DNA of 64,000 nucleotides from Norana najaformis (GCA_964023275.1 OZ029916.1:35051727-35115726); one strand, 5' to 3'. Positions 12,701 to 25,876 are shown, counted from the first letter of the stretch. Notes: generated from the sequence alone by a model not told the origin. Numbers and translations: made by a program.

Positions 12701-14600
12701 ATTTGTGATAGAAGCAAAATTTGATACATGAATCAGTATTACCCAAGGAAGATTTCAATAGTGCATTCTCTGTTAATTTCACACTATACAAATCAGATTT
12801 AAACCTAAGTCCTTGACGTGAAACACCAACACCTCAGCGACTGGCCAGGCCATATCATTTGGGTGGTCAAAAATGTTTGTGTGTGAAGTTCCAAGTTGGA
12901 ACTCCATTACAGTCCAGCTTGTAAGAAACAAATATGGTGAAAATTTCAGTCAGTTTGAATCATGTTTAGGAGCTGCACAAGCCGATAAAAGATTTCTGGT
13001 TATGGTATATATATGCCTTTGTGGCATACAAAAGAAATCTGCGAACAAACATCACAACATATGTATTTCAGTATGACTTAAACTGCTAATTAGATTACTG
13101 TAAAAAAGTAGTAAGTGAACAATCTGCAATGCAATGACAAATTTGCCAGACGTGAGCTAAGACATATCATATCCTTGCCAGTGGTCAGTGCATTGACAGC
13201 ACAGATTCTTGTTATGTATTTGATTCAAGTCTGGCCAGCAAAGGTCCTCCTTCTGGAGTTAGGAGATTTGTGGTGATGCTTGAGTACAACTTGTAGTATT
13301 TTGTGTTTATTGTTTGTCAGAACTGAGATGTAATCCTGATCAGTTTCACTAGAGTCTTAAAGCTTGAGCAGTAGCAGCCAACAGATGTCAGTGACTTTAG
13401 TTCAATACAAAGCTGCAGCCGCCTGCTCAGTGACAAAGGGATTCTTGCTGAGCATTTGACTAGATAACTGTTACTTTCTCATTCTCTTTGATACACTAGT
13501 ACACTGGATCACCGTCTGCATTAGCTGTGTGCTCTTATCACTGCTGCCCAATTCAAATCAACAGTGATGGATACAACTTCAATCTGTTCTATCTCTCATG
13601 GCATGCTCCTGGAACTCTGTCTTACTGCTTTCAATTCAGTTTTCTGCTATAATTATTAAAAAATTAATTCAACATAAATTCAGCGTTTACCGGCAAGTGA
13701 GCCATATGTACACTAGACTTTCCATTCACCAAGTAGACGACCGAAAGAAGGCAAAACGACATACTGGGTGAAACTTCCAAGGGCTTGTGCAACCTCTAAA
13801 TATTCTCCAAATTACATAAAATTTCACCGGATTTGTTATTTTATACAGTGGACTTACTCTGCACCTTCCAGCATTCAAAAACTGAAATGTTATTTTTACC
13901 ATATATGCAGGGACCACCTTAATGCCATGCCACCTCCAATCCACCATTTCTTACAGAAACTTTCAAAATAAATCCTATCACTTTACAAGAACTACCTCAC
14001 TTCCAATGCACTGTACCACAGCTTACAGGAACTACCTATTTCCTGGTTCCAGCACTCCAGGCATATTAGGACAAATGAATAAGCGAATATCCGATGACCA
14101 GTTGGCAGAAAAGTCCAAATGGTTCATGAAATTAACATTGCCTCTCCTGTCTCATCTTTCTCTCCTCCCTTGAGAAAATGGCTTTCTAACTACCGAGACA
14201 GCTGCTCATTCGTTTGCCAGCCGCTTGACTCAGCATCGGCAATCCCAGATACTTAAGACACTTGTACTGGTACTGCACTAAGGAGGGTGAAGGAAGAAGA
14301 AGAGGCCGAAAGGGAGGCAAACCGTGGGTACTAGAAACAATCCATCATCCCCCAGCCAATCAGCGTGCAGCACGACAGGACGACCAACCAAAAACGAGAA
14401 GGTGAGATCGCATTTCCCATCATTATTCCCTTCGGTCCAATTCCACGGCTGCTTTGATGTTCAGGTGGACCAGTGGCAGGTGGACGCATTCAAGGCCTTC
14501 GTTTTGCTCAGCCCTGTGTAAAGTATTCGGATGTAACCAACAGTCTTCATAGTGCCCCATTCGCGTTTCTCAGACGCGTTTCAAGAGCCATCTAGATCAG
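9711..14600. other. No gene recognised
   Basis: About 4.9 kb. Apart from the small inverted-repeat element at 11.5 kb, a short direct duplication at 12.07-12.13 kb, a LINE 3' UTR fragment near 11.76-11.83 kb and SINE-like B boxes near 12.8 and 13.2 kb, I see only short frames without protein character. Confidence 0.5.
11469..11560. mobile_element. Small MITE-like inverted-repeat element
   Basis: 92 bp with terminal inverted repeats CTGACAGCATGTC (11469-11481) and GACATGCTGGCAG (11548-11560), 12 of 13 complementary, plus inner inverted CCCATATGG motifs. Confidence 0.6.
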
Positions 14601-14601
14601 T

Positions 14602-14776
14602 GTGAGTGAGTGAGTGAGTGAGTGAGTGAGTGAGTGAGTGAGTGAGTGAGTGAGTGAGTGAGTGAGTGAGTGAGTGAGTGAGTGAGTGAGTGAGTGAGTG
14701 AGTGAGTGAGTGAGTGAGTGAGTGAGTGAGTGAGTCGGTCAGTCAGTCAGTCAGTCAGTCACAGTCAGTCAATCAG
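14602..14776. repeat. GTGA then GTCA microsatellite
   Basis: About 133 bp of nearly perfect GTGA units followed by GTCA units; degenerate TGAG/TGAA units go on to about 14900. Confidence 0.9.
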
Positions 14777-15424
14777 TGAAGCCACTAAGTGAGCCACTAA
14801 GTGAACAAATGAACGAATGTTTAAATGAATGAGTGAGCAAACGACAGAGTTGATAAACCTGAGAGAGCAAGCGAATGTGAATAAGTGAGTGAGCCAGTCA
14901 ATGAGCAAGTGACTGATGATGCCAGAACTCAAGTGTGATCTGCAACCACCGTAGATCTGCGGTAACAGGGCCCAGCGGAAGAAGAAGAATTCTCTAGGGT
15001 CGGTAAATATGTTGTCCTTGGCGTGGATAAAGAAACGGCTGATATTCGATAAACAAAGCAACCATCGGGGAAAATTAACAACTGGCCCGACAACAATTAG
15101 GAGAGACAAAAGCTGGCTGCTGGCGTGGATCAGAGATAAACCATTAAACCCGATTAAGCACCGTCAATGCCGAAGGTTAATGGAACCAGAGGCCGCTAGA
15201 GGCACAGGCACGGAAACCTCCACAGCGACGGACAAGGAGGAAAGGGCACAGGCCCAGCAAATATCGAGACAGGCAGATGCAGAGAAGGAGGGAGTCTTAC
15301 ATGTACGCCGCAGAATAAAGGCAAATTGATACAAAGGTGGGCACTTTGGAATTTGAGAAGGCAAGGCCCATAAGTTAATCATGAAACACCAGAGTCCAGC
15401 ATGTATGGCATTCCACACCAGCGT

Positions 15425-15655
15425 GCATGCACATACAGACAAAAAGACGGACGAACAGACAGATAAACGCACTGACAGACGCACAGACATACAAATACAC
15501 AGGCAGGCAGGTAGATAGGAAGACACACTGTAGACAGACAGAAAAAAGGCACAAGCACATGCAGACGTACAAACAAACATACACATGCAAGGACAGGCAG
15601 ACAAACAGACATGCACAAAGGCACACAGACGGACAGAGAGACGGCTGGGAGAGGC
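15425..15655. repeat. CAGA-rich microsatellite
   Basis: Imperfect ACAGAC/CAGACA repeats with Cys/Val-rich frames on the minus strand. Confidence 0.8.
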
Positions 15656-15954
15656 AGTTTTGCTTCTAGACTTTCAATACACACTTGCGTTCAAGACTAG
15701 ACCTCCCCCATCTGCCGCCCTCTCCCCATCCAGTTGCTTCTTCCCATCGCGGCTACCGCGGCTGCTGCCGCTGCTGCCGCTATCCTATATCACGCTCATG
15801 ACAATGCGTAGATAATTTATGGGACCAGTTGATCGGCTCAGAAATGAACGGATCCGGTCATGGGAACTTGAAAGCGCCGGCCCCGCAATTCGGCTACTTG
15901 TAAGAGAAACTCAAACTGCAATTTACTACCAGACACAAAGAAGATACCACAGCG

Positions 15955-16036
15955 CTCTATCTCTATCTGTGTCTCTATCTGTATCTCTATCTGTATCTAT
16001 ATCTCTATCTGTATCTCTATCTGTATCTCTATCTTA
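15955..16036. repeat. 12-bp TATCTG/TATCTC minisatellite
   Basis: Alternating CTATCTGTATCT units, about seven copies, producing the Leu/Ser-rich frame. Confidence 0.8.
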
Positions 16037-16314
16037 TTCCTCTCTCCGCAGCAATAAAGCATCTCAACGGTAACAAAGAAAATCCATTCACAGCTATCTC
16101 AACTTTAACAAAGAAAGTGCTTATTGTATATAGTCAGTCCAAGCTTAACTTTCAACGGAGAAAGTGCTATTTATACGACATTTACATCAGTTCATTGCAG
16201 TCTCTTCTTTGACAAAGAATGCACTAGTTATGTCTATTCAGAATTCTCAACTTCAAAAAAGAAGATGCTGGTCACATGTGTTCATAGCGATCTCAACTTT
16301 AACAGACAAAGCCC

Positions 16315-16530
16315 TAGTATTAGTTATCGTAATCGTAAGACCGAGATTTCAACAGCACCCAACGAAAGCCATGTCACGGGGACCAGCTCATTCACAGGCG
16401 CTCAGTCAAAACAAAATCCAAAGGCAAAAGTGTTTGGTTCCAGGTCACGATCCAAGAGTGAGGCAGAGAGACAGTGTGGCAGCTACGGTGGGTGATGTTT
16501 GGGATTGCAGCGGAAAGAGGGATAAGAAGA
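16315..16530 (-). mobile_element. LINE 3' end, minus copy
   Basis: Starts with ATCGTAATCGTAAGACCGAG, the reverse complement of the GATTAC tail, followed by the inverted 3' UTR (CCCAACGAAAGCCATGTCAC). 5'-truncated. Confidence 0.7.
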
Positions 16531-16779
16531 AGAAGAAGAAATCTTATAGCAATCTCAACATTTTAAAAGAAAAATGCTGCTGTCAGCCATTCATAGCAGT
16601 TTCAGTGTTCATATTAATGTATCTGTTAACAAAGAACATGCTTTACAACAATAACGCTAACTCGATGGAATTTCATATAACTGTTATAAACAAAATCTCG
16701 ACAGTGCAAACTCAAACGAATGTTCTTGTCCTCTGATTTATATAATGTGCTCTTCATATTCAAATCACCATGTCTAATG

Positions 16780-17530
16780 CATCACTCACACCTATAGTAA
16801 CTTCAAAACCACAGCTACCATCACCACATTCATAGTCCATGCTAAACTAGACTACTGCAATTCACTTTTCCTGAATACTTACACCACCTAAATAAACCGC
16901 CTTCAATTCAAGCTATCCAGAATGCTCTTGCCTGTGCTCTCACCCAAACCCCAGAACCATCCCATCACTCCTGTTCTCACTCACTTCACTGGCTTCAAAT
17001 AAGAGAATGGGTAGAGTACAAAATCCTATCACTTACCTACAATACACTTCCATTCTCCAAACCTCCCATCTTCCTCAGTTAATTTACAACCCAAACATTC
17101 CCTCAACCACTCCTCTTCCATCCAAACACTTCTCTGTCCTCCCTTCGCCTCATCCTTAAATTTTGGAAATTGCTTCATAGCCATAGCTGCTCCATCCCTC
17201 TGGAATAAACTCCAGTCAGAATTACAATTATCTGACCCATCATACGAACTCACCAACAGTTCACCTCTTGCAATCTCCAATCACTCAAACTGAAAACACT
17301 TCTTCCACAAATTCTACCCTGATCCCTCCTCTTCCCCTTAACCATCTCGTCCCTCTGATTCTAAACACCATCCACCGTAGCCGTCTGACTGGCTGCCAGA
17401 GCCTTGGATCTCAACGCTACCTGCCTATCGATTTGTTTTGACTGAGCGCCTGTGTATAAGCTGGTTTCCACGACTTAGCTTTCTTTGGGCGGTGTAGAAA
17501 TCTCGAGTTTACGATTATGATTACAATTAG
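16780..17530 (+). mobile_element. LINE ORF2 C-terminus and 3' end
   Basis: Broken frames encode the post-RT region typical of CR1/L2 elements (LDYCNSLF, PSHHSC, LHWLQIRE, YKILSLTYNTL), followed by the shared 3' UTR and the tail TTACGATTATGATTACAATT. The longest of the GATTAC-tailed copies here. Confidence 0.78.
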
Positions 17531-17886
17531 TGACCATATGCCAAGAAGATAAAGTAAGGGTGATGAAATCTCCATTTGTTGCAGGCTTCTTAATACAAGT
17601 CCTCAGAGATGTTGTTAGGGAATTACGAATCTTACGGCTGCAATGCAAATGTGACAACAGCAACCATTGATTTTACATGATGTACCAGGATTTGATTCTG
17701 CGAAAAAAGAGGTGAAAGGTAGTCAGACACCAGCCAAAGGAAGATACATATGACTTTTTGGAACGTGAAGTGGAAAGCTCATATGAACGTAGAAGATGAC
17801 CAAAAAAAGATGACCGTTGTTGTTGATGATGATGTTATTGTTATGGATTTCGTATTTCCTGAACATCTGTTGTTCCTCCTATAAAA

Positions 17887-18153
17887 AGGGTGTGTTTAAA
17901 GTCTGCTCCGAACATACTCCGAGTATATCTAGATCAACCAAGTTGACCAAATGATTATGGCTTCGACATATTTAAGCTCATGGAGTACACTCGATGCATA
18001 CTCGGCGCAGACTTGGAAGTTGAAGCACACCCTATTAAGTGCACTAAGTGTACTCGGAGTATAGTTCGCGTAGCTAAAACACAATCACTTGTGCTCCTTA
18101 GTTGCTCATGGTATACTCCATGCAAACTAGGCGCAGACATGGAACACGCCCTT
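17887..18153. mobile_element. Dimeric MITE-like palindromic element
   Basis: Unit 1 (17887-18033) has long imperfect terminal inverted repeats: AGGGTGTGTTTAAAGTCTGC at the left and its complement ending GTCTGCG...CACACCCT at the right. A second unit repeats the right half (GCTCATGG then ACTC, GCGCAGACATGGAACACGCC), ending at 18153. ACTCCGAGT and ACTCGGAGT motifs recur in opposite orientations, so the sequence can fold back. No coding capacity. Confidence 0.65.
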
Positions 18154-19377
18154 AGAATCATAATGCATAAAGCCAAAGAAACCTGCCTGACATATTACTA
18201 CAGCACAGACCACTCTATTCATCTATTGTCAACAACAAGTTTTTATCAAAGATAGGAATTGTGGAGTGTTGAACCACACAAAAATATCCTACGCTGTGTA
18301 CTAATTTTACTTAGACATTTACATCAATGAGGATGGCCTCCAAGGTTCAACAGTGATCCATGGGTCATATATATGAAAAGCCAACACTTAGCCTCCCAAC
18401 CATCATGCATCTCCCATATTCTACCATAGATGTTATATCTTACTGATGCCAAAGGAAGATTTAACTGCTCTGATTGTTGTTCACAGCACTTACAGAAGAA
18501 ACCCATACGTAAATTTTTAATAATTATGCTTAAACCTCTTGAAACGTTTAAAATTTTAAAAGCATCTGCTCGCTTTTGACAGTTCTAAACTCATTTTCTC
18601 TTAACCACAGCTTCTGGGGTTTAAAACACTCTGCATGAAACACAATGCCTTTGTGAGATTCTGGCACTTTTGTAAAGTTCTTAAAATGCACTACAGTATA
18701 TATACACTAGCCAGATACATATACATACAAGCACATTGTTTGTTTGCAGAGCCAAGTACGTGTAACCTATAAAGTCAAAAGTGAATGTATACATGTACGT
18801 ATGCATGTGTGTAGAATTAGTATTAAAGGCATAAAGAAAGATGTCCTGTTGTTGGATGATGTTGTCATATTTGCTCTTCAGTGAATACATCCTTTCATCA
18901 CAGGACAGTGATTCTGATGATTTTCTACAGAGGCATGTGAACAAGCACGTTAACTTCACACTACTTCAGCCCAAAGATCTTCCTTCAACCTCATGGCATA
19001 GACCTTGACATCTACTTCTGCCAAAGACATGTAATAATTGACTCACTGATTATCCTACTTTATCATCATGTTAGGCGCATGATACGGTGAAGCTGGTGGA
19101 AGAGAGGGATTTCAGGATTTCATGGATCCATAGCATAGCATCCCTCTAAGACCACAGTTAGCTAAAGACAATCATATGTACCGTTTTCCCATTCCGTAGT
19201 TTGTCCTGGAAGTTGTGCTATATAAAATGACAAATATACCGCGTACTGTTTCACAGAATAAGTACTGCTCACCAACCCTTTTCAACCTACCTGAAAACAT
19301 GTTTGTTTAGATTAGTTAGACAGTCATATACTGTATGCAGCATTTCTGAAAGGTACCTAAAAGGTGCTACATTGTTT
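18154..19377. other. No gene recognised
   Basis: AT-rich sequence. Short 3'-end repeats near 18660 and 19345. No frame with conserved character. Confidence 0.5.
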
Positions 19378-19640
19378 TCATACATACAAACGTACATACA
19401 TATATATGTACATATGTACACACAAACGTACATGCATATGTACATACGTACACACATACATACATACATGTATGCATACACACATACATACACATATACA
19501 TACATATATACATGTGTACACATACATACATATATATGTACGTGCATACATACATACATACATATATACATACTGTACATACACACATGCATGCATACAC
19601 ACATACATACACACATACTTACATACATACACACATACAT
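19378..19640. repeat. ATAC microsatellite
   Basis: Long imperfect ACATAC array; another stretch follows at 19720-19858. Several Tyr/His/Thr and Met/Cys/Val frames here are repeat artefacts. Confidence 0.9.
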
Positions 19641-19722
19641 AATAATAATAATAATAATAATAATAAGACAATTTTTATAGCGCCGTAGCACAGCTGAGGC
19701 CGAAGAAAAGGGCGCTGTACAT
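19641..19722 (-). repeat. SINE 3' end with AAT tail, minus copy
   Basis: AATAAT array followed by TTTTTATAGCGCCGTAGCAC then GCCGAAGAAAAGGGCGCTGT: the reverse complement of the element at 55.43 kb. Confidence 0.65.
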
Positions 19723-19859
19723 ACATGCAAACATACATACATACACATATACATAAATACTGTCCATACATATATGCATACATGCATAAATATATATATA
19801 CTTAGACATATACATACATACATACATATATACATACATACACGCATACACATGCATAA

Positions 19860-20681
19860 AGACCTTGGTGTTTTCTAAGTATTTCAATTTTAGAACATTT
19901 GGCAGCTGATGCGCAGTCGGTGGTGGGCAATGCACGGTCGACGGCTAATCCAAGTCGCACATGGAACATCTCAGGCGCGGGGTTCGTTGGCTGTGCCCGC
20001 TGCTTTCGGTCCACATAATTAGCGCAGCAACGGAGCATGATATCTATACCACACGCAGTCAAGAAGCGGCCCAAGATGGATTGGCATTTCCAGGTATACG
20101 TCTACTGCTTGCCCAGGTGTTACTACGAATAAAAGACAGGAGCATGTGCACATCACATCAACTTACTCTTCAGCGCACACGGACGCACGAACACCTACAC
20201 ACACACACACACATTTGGGGAACACACAAACACACACACGCACACGCACCAATGCACTTACTGCTGCTGCTCGCGTTCAACCTTTTCCGAAGTCCGTTAT
20301 TTACAATAAGTCTGGCGATTGGACAGGCAATCTTCTGTGAGAATTGGAAATAACAGTGACCCGGGATATGGGAATGTTGCACCGAGTATGCAAACATTCT
20401 TCTAGGACGCAGGCTCTGCCGACTGCTCCTCCTCTTAACGTGCCTTGCGCCGAATTGATTCACGGCTCTCAAAACACAGCCGCTGCCGCCGATCCACAAA
20501 ACTCCCGAGATTCATTTCACAAAAACTCCCAGTGGAGACTCGTCAAGCCCTCGATCGTCCCATACCAGACAGAAAGCTGAAAGCTGCAACTGCTGCTGCT
20601 GAAATATACATATTACTTATTTCTTCGCTTACTTTTATTATTTTTTAACCCAAGGTAGGAATGGTCCCTCAAGATTTAAAA
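19860..20681. other. CpG-richer stretch with CA repeat, no gene recognised
   Basis: Contains a short CA array (20200-20250). The 130- and 109-residue frames overlap the array, have no motif I recognise, and lack splice or start context worth calling. Confidence 0.4.
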
Positions 20682-20775
20682 CATCATCATCATCACCATC
20701 ATCATCATTATCATCATCATCAGCAGCAGCATCATCATCGTTATTATTATTATTATTATTATGATGATGATGATG
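20682..20775. repeat. ATC/ATT microsatellite
   Basis: CATCAT repeats passing into TTATTA and GATGAT. Confidence 0.85.
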
Positions 20776-21784
20776 ACGAAAATTTGTAATGCAAACAAAG
20801 TCACGCAGTACGTAAATCTGATGTACAGAATCATTTTAATAAGTATCACCCAAGTGCATATGCAGAATGGCAGTGGATGTTCATATCCGAACAAGTCATC
20901 TCCTATTTTCCAGCTGATACCACATAGCAGAGCTCTGCAGAATATCGAAGGCCGCCCCCAAGTACTTTCGACGCATTGCCCACTCCCACACTGATCTGCG
21001 CAACTCATCATTCTCTGAAGTTGTGCACAGGAAAGATGATTTTAATGGAGTCGTAACCAGGCTGGGTGGAGTAGTCTTTCTATCCCAGCGTTGAAACACA
21101 GACGTCCAAGTAACTCAGGTAACACAATGCACGGAATGCATTGTGCATTGTTTCCTGGTCAGCATATGATACCTATATTTAGCATCTTATTCTGTTGCAT
21201 GTCCGTAAAAATAAACGTTTACAGAAGAATTCTCTGGAAGAATTTACCAATAGTCACCCAGAAAAGTAAACTCATCAAAGTAAGAATATTATTATAGCAA
21301 AACACACAATCAGTTCCAATGAAATGCATTTATAAGCACTAGGTACTCATTACTTTAGATCCATTCCCTCTGATCTGTATCAGCATAACCCTCTAAACTT
21401 TAGGTAGCACTCTGAGGTGTAAAGTAACATTTTGGTATGTATGTATGTACGCATATCTATACATATGTATCTAAACATTTAATGTAATGAAAGTTGGGTT
21501 ATGCTCGGTGTTGACAGGGAGTGTTGACAGAAAAAGTGCATGCAAAATGAATGCAGCTCTTTCATACGAATAGTTGCACATTACTTTTAGAAACTCTTTA
21601 AAGGCACTATTTACTTACTTATTTATTTATTTATTTATTTATTGCATGTATTATGGAAGCAAGGTCAGCAAATCTGAATTTTAGATGCAGTAATAGTGCA
21701 CCAACAACTTTTCCAGGGTCGTTTCACAGAGTCCACTCAGCAGACTCAAATCTGCAATCATTGGATTACAAACCCATACAAAAA

Positions 21785-21905
21785 TATATAATCTATTCTA
21801 ACCTAATGACTTCTATAGCACAGTTATCTTAAAGCACAAGGCATCAATCATTGGCAGCATAAAGCAAAACTGCTGTATTCAAAAATTCATACACTGGAAC
21901 ATGGG
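21785..21905 (-). repeat. LINE 3' UTR fragment (GGCATCAAC family)
   Basis: CTATTCTAACCTAATGACTT followed by AAGCACAAGGCATCAATCA and AAGCAAAACTG, colinear with the 48.2 kb copy. Confidence 0.55.
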
Positions 21906-22352
21906 GACTGCAGAACTGATGCAAAAGGGCTCAAAACATGAAAACTGTGACACCATCGTTGTCGTCATCAGTCTGATGTAGGGCAAAACTGTTCACAAGT
22001 GAAATCTATGAGGGGCAAATGTTGTCCCATCTTGCCCATAAGTGCGGGCGCCCATGCACGGGAAGAACCTCGGCAGGTAACTGTTGGTTCTATGTCCTGC
22101 GGATCGGAATCTCGTTAAACAGGAGGTTTATTTTCTGACAGAATGCCGGCAGACCAGGAAAAACATTTAATCAAATTCGTATCTGTGTCTGGAATAGAAA
22201 ATACCAAAGGCCATCAAAGAATCTGAAAACATCAGCACAGCGTGGAAATTGATTCCGAACGAAAGACGTAATGAGAAAGAGCTTTACCAGAACTTCCAAA
22301 ACAAAGTACTACAACAAGTTCAAAGACCACTTCCCCAGTTCACCCCATGCTG

Positions 22353-22462
22353 TAAAGGGCCATTTTCCATCTGTATGCATGCAGAAAGGGCCATTTCCAT
22401 CTGTTTGCAAGCAGAATAGAGCCATTTCCATCTCTATGCTTGCAAAATAGAGCCATAAGGGC
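22353..22462. repeat. Tandem repeat, unit about 32 bp
   Basis: Three and a half copies of GGGCCATTTTCCATCTGTAT then GCATGCAGAAA, diverging toward the right end. Confidence 0.75.
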
Positions 22463-23559
22463 TATTTTCAAATCCTCTGTTCCTCCTCTGTCAAGGTCTT
22501 TGGGGTTCCTCCTTTGTGGGTTCAGGAACTAAGAAAAAGAAAAAGCTATGGGTGGATCCAGAAGTTTACAAACAGGGCTTAGTACCACATAAGCAATTCT
22601 GTGCTTAACTTCACAGAAAAGTTTTGATGACCGTTTTACTCATCAGTATTTCTTCTGATGATCTTCACTTTTCTAGGATATTTAATGACTTTTTAGTTGA
22701 TTCCCAGTTATAGTTTACTTTCCCAGTTTCATTGGGACATTTTTAATGGTAGAGACGGGTAATGAGGTCAGAGAAACTGAGGTTTTGGTTGAACTCACAC
22801 CTAAGTTGGGGACAGAAGAGTTAATGGTAAGGGTGCATATGGAGGCAGAGTCCAGGCTGAGAGAGATAGAGGAATCTGAAATTTTCTTGATTAGGCAGTA
22901 GTAGGCAACTACTAACCAGTTTGGGGCCAACTCATTGCAGTACCCCACTGCCATAAAAAACAAATGGAGTACGTTCGAATTAGCCCCCCAGGATCCATCC
23001 TTGAAATGAGTGCCTTCCTGTCTCCCCATGCCCTACATGGGAGACTAAGTATTTAAAATCAGACAGAATACTCAAAATGGCTCTCTGATGCAGCCGGGAG
23101 AAAAGGGAAGACCGCTAATTAGAATCTCTGGAAGCAGACACATCTAAATATTTAGATGTCAATGGACCCACGGGAGGCAGATGCTCTCCAGCAGCAGCAA
23201 CCCTGCTAGGAGCCAGCGGATGAGTAGCCAATGACTATCCCTATTTTATGACTTCATAATTTGTCAAGACTTATCCTTGATGCCACTGGTTGAAGGAACC
23301 CAGTACCACAGAGAAACACAGAGACACAACAGGCTGGGCCAAATAAACATACATATCTGTATATGCACATACACATAAGACTATATGCCTCTATGTGCAT
23401 AAGCATCAAACTTATCATACAAACAAATATCCTGAACTCTACATAAACACATACATACATTTTAAACTTGTTTAATATGCAGTATATATGTATATAAACT
23501 TGTTTAATATACTGTATATATTCAGTATCCATGCATGTAGGCCTGTGTAAGTATGTATG

Positions 23560-24060
23560 ATAAAGTATGTATGTTCATATGTATGTATATGTATGTATGA
23601 CATTGTATGTATGTATGTATGTATTGTATGTATGTATGTATGAAAGTATGCATGTATGTGTATGAATGTATGCAGGCATGCCTGCATGTATGTATTTATG
23701 TATATATGTATGTATGCACATATGTATGTATGAATGCATGCATGTCTGTACATATGCACATATGTATGCGTCCATTTATGCATATATATATGTATGTATG
23801 CATGTATTTGCATATACGTATGTATGCACAAATGTATTTATATATATATATATATGCATGCATGTATGTATGCATATATGCATGCACGTATGTATGCATA
23901 TATATATGTATGCAGAATATATGCATGTATGTATGTATATATGTATGTATATGTATATATATATGTCTGCAAATATACATGTATGCATGTGTGTGTATAT
24001 GTATGTATGCATGTACAGTTTGTAAGTGTATATGAATACATCTATATATGAGCTATATAT
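23560..24060. repeat. GTAT microsatellite
   Basis: About 500 bp of TATG/GTAT repeats, the largest array in the window; produces seven overlapping Tyr/His/Cys-rich frames. Confidence 0.9.
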
Positions 24061-24289
24061 GCACAATTATATTTAGTATTATAATTATGTTTATAATTAT
24101 ATTTAAACTGCTTTCCTTCTTTGACATGGGCCGTAACTGCTTCTTCTAAGGGACAGGAGGCCAGAAGACATCTTAGCCCAAATGGTCACCCGGTCATTTA
24201 ATGAAGGCTGGGTCAACAGTCGTGAAGACACCTAGGGAATCCGCCACTGATCAGCTCAGCACGCCTTGCATTTTCTATAATTATACTTG

Positions 24290-24660
24290 TCTCAGTATCT
24301 GTAATCGTAACTGTAATCTCGAGATTTCTACACCGCTAAATTACCAGAACCAGCTAATTCACAGGCGCTCAGTCAAAACAAAATCGATAGGCAGGTAAGA
24401 TCAGATTCAGTTCCAGGTCAAGATCTAAGAGTTAGGCAGATAGACCGTCAGATGGCTACGGTGAATGGTGTTTAGAACTGGAGGGGTGAGACAGGCAGAG
24501 GAAGCAGAGGAATCAGGACAGGATTTATGGAAGAGTAGTGTTTTTTAGTTTTGAATGTAAGACCTGCCAAGAGATTGCAAGAGGTGCAGTGTTGGTGTTG
24601 GTGAGTTCCTATGATGGGCCGATAATTGTGGTAATCATGGCTGGAGTTTTTCCACACAGG
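24290..24660 (-). mobile_element. LINE 3' end, minus copy
   Basis: Inverted tail GTAATCGTAACTGTAATCTC, then the inverted 3' UTR and a C-terminal remnant. About 370 bp of the same LINE family. Confidence 0.7.
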
Positions 24661-25097
24661 AGCAGCAGCTTGGGCTCTGTGTTACGGCCTCTGTCTGTGT
24701 TTTTGTCTGCTTGTCTCTCTGCTCCAGGACTTTGTTATAACCTCTATTCAATTAGGATCGACCCCTTCATGCCCCGGCAACCTCTTCGTGACCCCACTGA
24801 CCTCTTTGAAGCTACAGTCTTTGTGGCTTGGTTCCGTTGAAAAGACGGTTCATAAAGTTTTCATCATCAAAAGACGGAAGGATTCCGCCTCCACCCAACC
24901 AACCTACCTTAGAGGGTGTTTAAATGAAAGTCTGGGATGCCTGGAGAAACTCATTATGCAACGCAGTATCAATAAACAGTCGAGACATAATCAGCCGTCT
25001 CTTCCACCAGCTGAAGTTACTCAATGACTTCCTGCATTGTAAATTACGTAATGCAAAGTTGCATTCATTGATTCATTCGCTGCAGTATCTAAGCATA
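24661..25097. other. No gene recognised
   Basis: Only short frames; nothing conserved seen. Confidence 0.4.
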
Positions 25098-25257
25098 TAG
25101 TGTATGTATGTATGTACGTACGTACGTATGTATGTATGTATGTATACATAACTCTACCTGTCCGTCCATCCATCCATCCATCCATCCATCCATCCATCCA
25201 TCCATCCATCCATCCATCCATCCATCCATCCATCCATCCATCCATCCATCCATCCAC
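25098..25257. repeat. GTAT array followed by (CATC)n
   Basis: A GTAT/GTAC stretch, then CATC units from 25164 to 25257, nearly perfect, giving the poly (HPSI) frame. Confidence 0.9.
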
Positions 25258-25785
25258 AATGATACAGACCTGCATTCACCTACTCACCCACCAAACAATC
25301 TATCCAACCAACCACTCAATCATCAGTTCATTCTATGAAAGCTATTGCTTCAAAATAATATTCTTTAGAATAACACTGTTCCAAACTGTGAGCCTCTGCT
25401 GTATGGCATAAAATTAGTTCTCTGCATAAGTCCCTTTGACCCTCACAGGATAAAGGAAATACAGACCACGTATTGTGCATAGTCGCAAAAAAGATAAGCT
25501 TTGCATTAGACTTCACTAAAGTCTATCTATGTAGAAGCCAGCTCCAGGCAAATTAGAAGCCAAATCCTTCACAGCTGAATTGCTAATGGTCTATTCTGCC
25601 ACCAGCAAAACCGGTGGCTAGTTGATACTCGGTCACATAAATTACAGCTGCCTTACGGCCCTTCAACAAAAAGCAATGTAATGTAAAACTTCACTTATTC
25701 TTCTCTGAACAGGAAAAAAGTGTAGCCTGTAAGACCTGAACCTCTGACAAGTTCTCTAAGGAATCCATATAAATACTCAGTTACA

Positions 25786-25876
25786 TCCAAACATACATGC
25801 ATGCATACATACATACATGCATACATACATACATACACACATACATACATACATACATACATACATGCATACATAC
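25786..25876. repeat. ATAC/ATGC microsatellite
   Basis: ACATACATGC units, associated with the short 3'-end repeat that precedes it at 25745. Confidence 0.85.

Larger units (their letters stand above)
20776..23340. other. No gene recognised
   Basis: Outside the LINE 3' UTR piece and the 32-bp tandem repeat nothing is supportable. A 104-residue minus frame at 22715-23029 is not recognised. CCCATCTTGCCC and GGGYGCCCAT words at 22030-22060 are shared with 43440-43475, suggesting a dispersed repeat. Confidence 0.4.

Noticed and set aside
19287-19853. 188-residue minus frame rich in Met, Cys, Val and Tyr
   Set aside because: It is a translation of the ATAC/ATT microsatellites and a SINE end; mirror frames of the same kind exist on the other strand.
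22715-23029. 104-residue minus frame
   Set aside because: Considered as an exon or LINE piece, but no motif could be assigned and splice context is lacking.
23472-24066. Cluster of overlapping 90-140 residue frames on both strands
   Set aside because: All arise from the GTAT array; composition is limited to Tyr, Ile, His, Met, Cys, Val and Thr.
25164-25257. Regular repeats resembling a CRISPR array or protein repeat
   Set aside because: It is an uninterrupted tetranucleotide microsatellite without spacers.
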